Shown here in pieces: positions 61,376-64,000 of a stretch of DNA of 64,000 bases. The DNA lies in assembly GCA_937944445.1 (NCBI GenBank), contig CALDYP010000017.1, forward strand, positions 1-64,000, written 5' to 3'. The stretch's first letter is position 1. Each line of letters starts with the position of its first letter. Origin of the DNA: an uncultured Anaerolineae bacterium. Its GTDB lineage: Bacteria > Chloroflexota > Anaerolineae > Aggregatilineales > Phototrophicaceae. The notes below the pieces were generated by a model that did not search any database, had not been told where the DNA came from, and saw only the letters and a list, made by a program, of their open reading frames with translations. The position numbers and the translations under genes are program-made.

Positions 61376-61670
61376 CGTAGTTGTGGTTGAGCGTGGGGAG
61401 TTGATCGACGCGATCGCCGAGTTTATCGCGCAGTTTCTTGCGCAGCTTGGGCGTTTCCTCCGCCCATTTGCTGCGAAGCTGTTCTTGAGTGGCGCGGTAG
61501 CCGTCGCCGGCGTGGGTCATGATGCCGCCGGCTACGGTCGGCGCGCTGGTGATGAGCCGCTCGAAGTCTTGGCTTTCGCAGCTTGGGCACTCTGCGGGGC
61601 GCTCGGATGCGCCGTGGGTGGCCTCCCACACGTAGCCGCAGGCGCGGCAGCGATAGTCGTATCTAGGCAT
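61368..61670 (-). CDS. FmdB-family zinc ribbon protein
   Basis: 100-aa protein. The N-terminal zinc ribbon has YRCRACGYVWEA and CPSCESQDFERL (Cys pairs at about 8/11 and 28/31), the FmdB/regulatory-protein signature. The C-terminal helix RSKWAEETPKLRKKLRDKLGDRV is charged. Family members are implicated in regulation or cofactor-enzyme assembly; the role is not proven. GGGAGGAACC precedes the ATG. It heads the six-gene run; TATAAT on the minus strand (61705-61700) may be its -10 box, lying inside the upstream permease end. Confidence 0.8.
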   Translation of the reverse strand: MPRYDYRCRACGYVWEATHGASERPAECPSCESQDFERLITSAPTVAGGIMTHAGDGYRATQEQLRSKWAEETPKLRKKLRDKLGDRVDQLPTLNHNYDE

Positions 61671-61708
61671 GGTTCCTCCCGATCACACCTTCAACCTGAA
61701 TTATACCC

Positions 61709-62656
61709 CTATCTGAAGCGGATGCGGGGGTTGAGCAGCGTGTAGAGGACATCCGCGGTGAGGTTGGCGAGGGCGAACGCCAGCACGACGATCATCGTGA
61801 TGGCTTGCAGCATGGGCAGGTTCTTCTGCTCGACAGCGCGCACCAGCTCGCCGCCGACGCCGGGATAGTTGTAGATCGACTCGATGACGACCATGCCGCC
61901 GATCAGCCAGCCGATGCTGATGGCGATCACGGTGATCGTGGGCAGGAGGGCGTTGCGCAGCACGTGGCGCACGATCACGATGCGGCGCGGCAGACCCTTC
62001 AAGATGGCGGTGCGCACGTAGGGCTTGTTGAGTTCTTCCAGCGTGCCCGCGCGCGTCAGGCGGGTGATGTAGCCGATCAGCACAAAGCTGGCTGTCAGCG
62101 CGGGCAGCCCCAACACCCGCACCCACTGCCCCAGCGTGTAGCCCGGCCGGATGAGGGCAGTCGCTTCGAACCAGCCCAGCCCCAACGCGAACACGTTGAT
62201 GAGCACGAGGCCGGTCACAAACTCCGGCAGCCCGACGACCGAGAGCGTTGCCACGCTGATGAGGCCGTCGAGCCACGTGCCCGCGCGCAGCGCAGCGATG
62301 ACGCCCAAGAAGATCGCCACTGGCACGCTGATCGCCAGCGTCACGCCCGCTAGCAGCAGCGAGTTGTTGAGCCGTTCGAGCACGATCGGGCGCACAGCAG
62401 CGTTGCCCGCGGCGAACGAGCGCCCCCAGTCGCCGCGGATGAAATTGCCCAGCCAGCGCGTGTACTGCTCCAGCGGCGGCAGGTCAAGGCCGTATTGGCG
62501 GTTGAAGGCGGCGACGCGCTCCGGCGTGGCCTCACGCCCGAGGATGAGCCGCGCCACGTCGCCCGGCAGAAGCTGCGTCAGGCTGAAGATCAGCGCGCTG
62601 GTGACGAGCAGCGTCACGATCAGCAGCAGCAAGCGCCGCACGATGAAGGCGATCAC
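61709..62656 (-). CDS. peptide/nickel-type ABC transporter permease (DppB-like)
   Basis: 315-aa permease with six membrane segments. It starts IVRRLLLLIVTLLVTSALIFSLTQLLPGDVARLILG, the standard DppB/OppB N terminus. The EAA loop TRLTRAGTLEELNKPYVRTAILKGLPRRIV (about 205-235) contacts the ATPase. The partner permease DppC and binding protein are not in the window. The GTG start overlaps the ATPase stop (GTGA). The substrate is oligopeptide or a related compound, by family. Confidence 0.9.
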   Translation of the reverse strand: MIAFIVRRLLLLIVTLLVTSALIFSLTQLLPGDVARLILGREATPERVAAFNRQYGLDLPPLEQYTRWLGNFIRGDWGRSFAAGNAAVRPIVLERLNNSLLLAGVTLAISVPVAIFLGVIAALRAGTWLDGLISVATLSVVGLPEFVTGLVLINVFALGLGWFEATALIRPGYTLGQWVRVLGLPALTASFVLIGYITRLTRAGTLEELNKPYVRTAILKGLPRRIVIVRHVLRNALLPTITVIAISIGWLIGGMVVIESIYNYPGVGGELVRAVEQKNLPMLQAITMIVVLAFALANLTADVLYTLLNPRIRFR

Positions 62657-64000
62657 AGGGCATCCTTTCGGTCAGCAGTTTGCAGCGCGGCCAACTCGTC
62701 CAGCGTGTAATGGCAGCGGATTTGATGGCCGTTGGCGCTCACCCGCACAGGCGGGACTTGTTCGACGCAGATCGACCCGATGAAGCGCGGGCAGCGCGTG
62801 TGGAACGGGCAGCCGCTGGGCTTGCTGCGCGGGCTGGGCACGTCCCCGTGCAGCCGAATGACGCCGCCCTTGACCGTCGGGTCAGGCACGGGAACCGCCG
62901 AGATGAGCGCCTCAGTGTAGGGGTGGGAGGGGATGCCGTAGACGTCAGCGGCCGTTCCCTGTTCGACGATCTCGCCGAGGTACATCACAGCGATCCAATC
63001 GGCCATGTAGACGACCAGTTCTAGATCGTGCGAGATGACGAGGTAGCTCACGCCGGTTTGGTTGCGCAAGTCCTTCAACAGGTTGACGATCACCGCCTGT
63101 ACGGACACGTCGAGGGCGCTCGTCGGTTCATCAGCGATGATCAGGTCTGGGTCGGCGGCGAAGGCGCGCGCGATGGCCACGCGCTGTTTTTCACCGCCGC
63201 TGAGCTGCGACGGGTAGCGGTCGGCGTACTCCGGCGCAAGGCCGACCGCTTGGAGCATCTCGGCAACGCGCTTGCGGATGTCGGTCTGGCGGCCGCGCCG
63301 CTTATCGAGCAGCTGCAAGGTGCGCCCGATGGCCTGCCCCACCGTGTGATGTGGGTTCAGCGCCTCGTTGGGGTTTTGGAACACCAAGCGCAGCCGCCCG
63401 AGCGTCTCAGCCGAGCGCTGGCGCAGCGTGAGGCTGATCGGCTGGCCGAGCAGCGCAATCTCGCCTTGGTCGGCTGGGTCGAGCGCGACGATGGCGCGCG
63501 CGAGCGTCGTCTTGCCGCTGCCGCTCTCGCCGACGACCCCAACGGTGGAGCGCTGGTTGACGTGCAGCGAGACGTCTTCCACGGCGCGCACGCGGCTGGC
63601 TCGCCCGGTGAGGCGGTCGAACAGGCCGCCTTCAACGAAGTGCTTCTGAAGTTGGCGCACTTGCAGGACGGGCGTATCGCGCTGGGGCGGGTCGGCTGGG
63701 GCGGTGGCGATAGGGGGCGTGAGCGCGACTTGGCCGCTCTGCACCTCTGGCCAGCGCCAGCAGCGCGCTTGATGCACGTCATCGACAGCCTCCAGCGGCG
63801 GCTTCTCAGCGTGGCAGCGCTCGACGGCAGCCCGACAGCGATCGGCAAAGACGCAGGCGCTCGTGCGGTGGGCAAGCGAAGGCGCGACCCCCTCGATCGT
63901 CATCAAGCGCGCCTCGCTTTCGGCGTCGGGTTTGGGGATGCTCTGGAGCAGCCCCACCGTGTATGGGTGGACAGGACGGGCGAACAGGCGCTCTACAGGC
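62653..64000 (-). CDS. fused peptide ABC transporter ATPases (DppD-DppF type), 3' part
   Basis: The open frame reaches the right edge: codons before the apparent GTG at 63957 read [22 protein letters not shown], the C-terminal oligopeptide/dipeptide ATPase signature, followed by [16 protein letters not shown]. So the C-terminal end of a first ATPase joins directly to a second complete ATPase with Walker A GESGSGKT, signature [14 protein letters not shown], Walker [14 protein letters not shown] and a second [16 protein letters not shown] / CPFHTRCP tail. Normally DppD and DppF are separate genes. The gene extends beyond the window. It is the energy unit for the permease downstream. Confidence 0.88.
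   Translation of the reverse strand, partial: PVERLFARPVHPYTVGLLQSIPKPDAESEARLMTIEGVAPSLAHRTSACVFADRCRAAVERCHAEKPPLEAVDDVHQARCWRWPEVQSGQVALTPPIATAPADPPQRDTPVLQVRQLQKHFVEGGLFDRLTGRASRVRAVEDVSLHVNQRSTVGVVGESGSGKTTLARAIVALDPADQGEIALLGQPISLTLRQRSAETLGRLRLVFQNPNEALNPHHTVGQAIGRTLQLLDKRRGRQTDIRKRVAEMLQAVGLAPEYADRYPSQLSGGEKQRVAIARAFAADPDLIIADEPTSALDVSVQAVIVNLLKDLRNQTGVSYLVISHDLELVVYMADWIAVMYLGEIVEQGTAADVYGIPSHPYTEALISAVPVPDPTVKGGVIRLHGDVPSPRSKPSGCPFHTRCPRFIGSICVEQVPPVRVSANGHQIRCHYTLDELAALQTADRKDAL

Overview
The window is about 60% G+C, densely coded and mostly chromosomal housekeeping. Three things point to a Chloroflexota (Anaerolineae-like) bacterium: large REC, cyclase and TPR proteins, MreBCD with MinCDE in one block, and Thr/Pro-rich lipoproteins with LysM domains. 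This placement is inferred from gene content; no marker was aligned.

Left part (1-23 kb). A TIR-domain gene runs off the left edge behind a perfectly duplicated promoter segment. Next come tRNA-Glu, signal peptidase I and a tandem set of three receiver-domain genes, two of which end in class III nucleotide cyclases. A minus-strand block argF, TPR protein, cdaA, cdaR, der follows, then yccF and polA. Upstream of polA lies an unusual receiver/roadblock-like protein, divergent from a receiver-histidine kinase. A LysM lipoprotein, a Nudix hydrolase, rplS, a class I glutamine amidotransferase-like peptidase and an AlbA-type ATP-binding protein complete this part.

Centre (23-42 kb). A gene-free stretch of about 600 bp is full of palindromes and repeat remnants. 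It is followed by a DUF368 transporter, a radical SAM/SPASM protein with an overlapping methyltransferase, small membrane proteins, a nitronate monooxygenase-like enzyme and tRNA-Gln with gltX. Then comes a long minus-strand block for envelope shape and division: mreB, mreC, mreD, mrdA, a membrane protein, minC, minD, minE, rodA, gltX. tilS is divergent from mreB.

Right part (42-64 kb). This holds an OmpR-type regulator, a secreted esterase-CapA fusion overlapping a secreted GH3 glucosaminidase, a Clp-type AAA+ protein whose first ATPase domain has lost its catalytic residues, an overlapping gene of unknown function, a phosphohexomutase, a flippase, and purU-purK-purE with a pseudouridine synthase. 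A tightly overlapping six-gene minus-strand run follows: FmdB zinc ribbon, amidohydrolase, two B12-type radical SAM enzymes, a methyltransferase and an orphan 119-aa protein. The window ends in a peptide ABC transporter whose two ATPases are fused in one gene.

The most distinctive feature is a non-coding inverted-repeat element of about 120-130 bp, present in three near-complete copies and one remnant. One copy has inserted so close to the end of a membrane-protein gene that it supplies that gene's last codons and stop. Other points of interest are the TIR gene with its duplicated promoter, the degenerate Clp protein with its unknown partner, the receiver/roadblock protein with a possible relic transposase-like tail, and the radical SAM operon.
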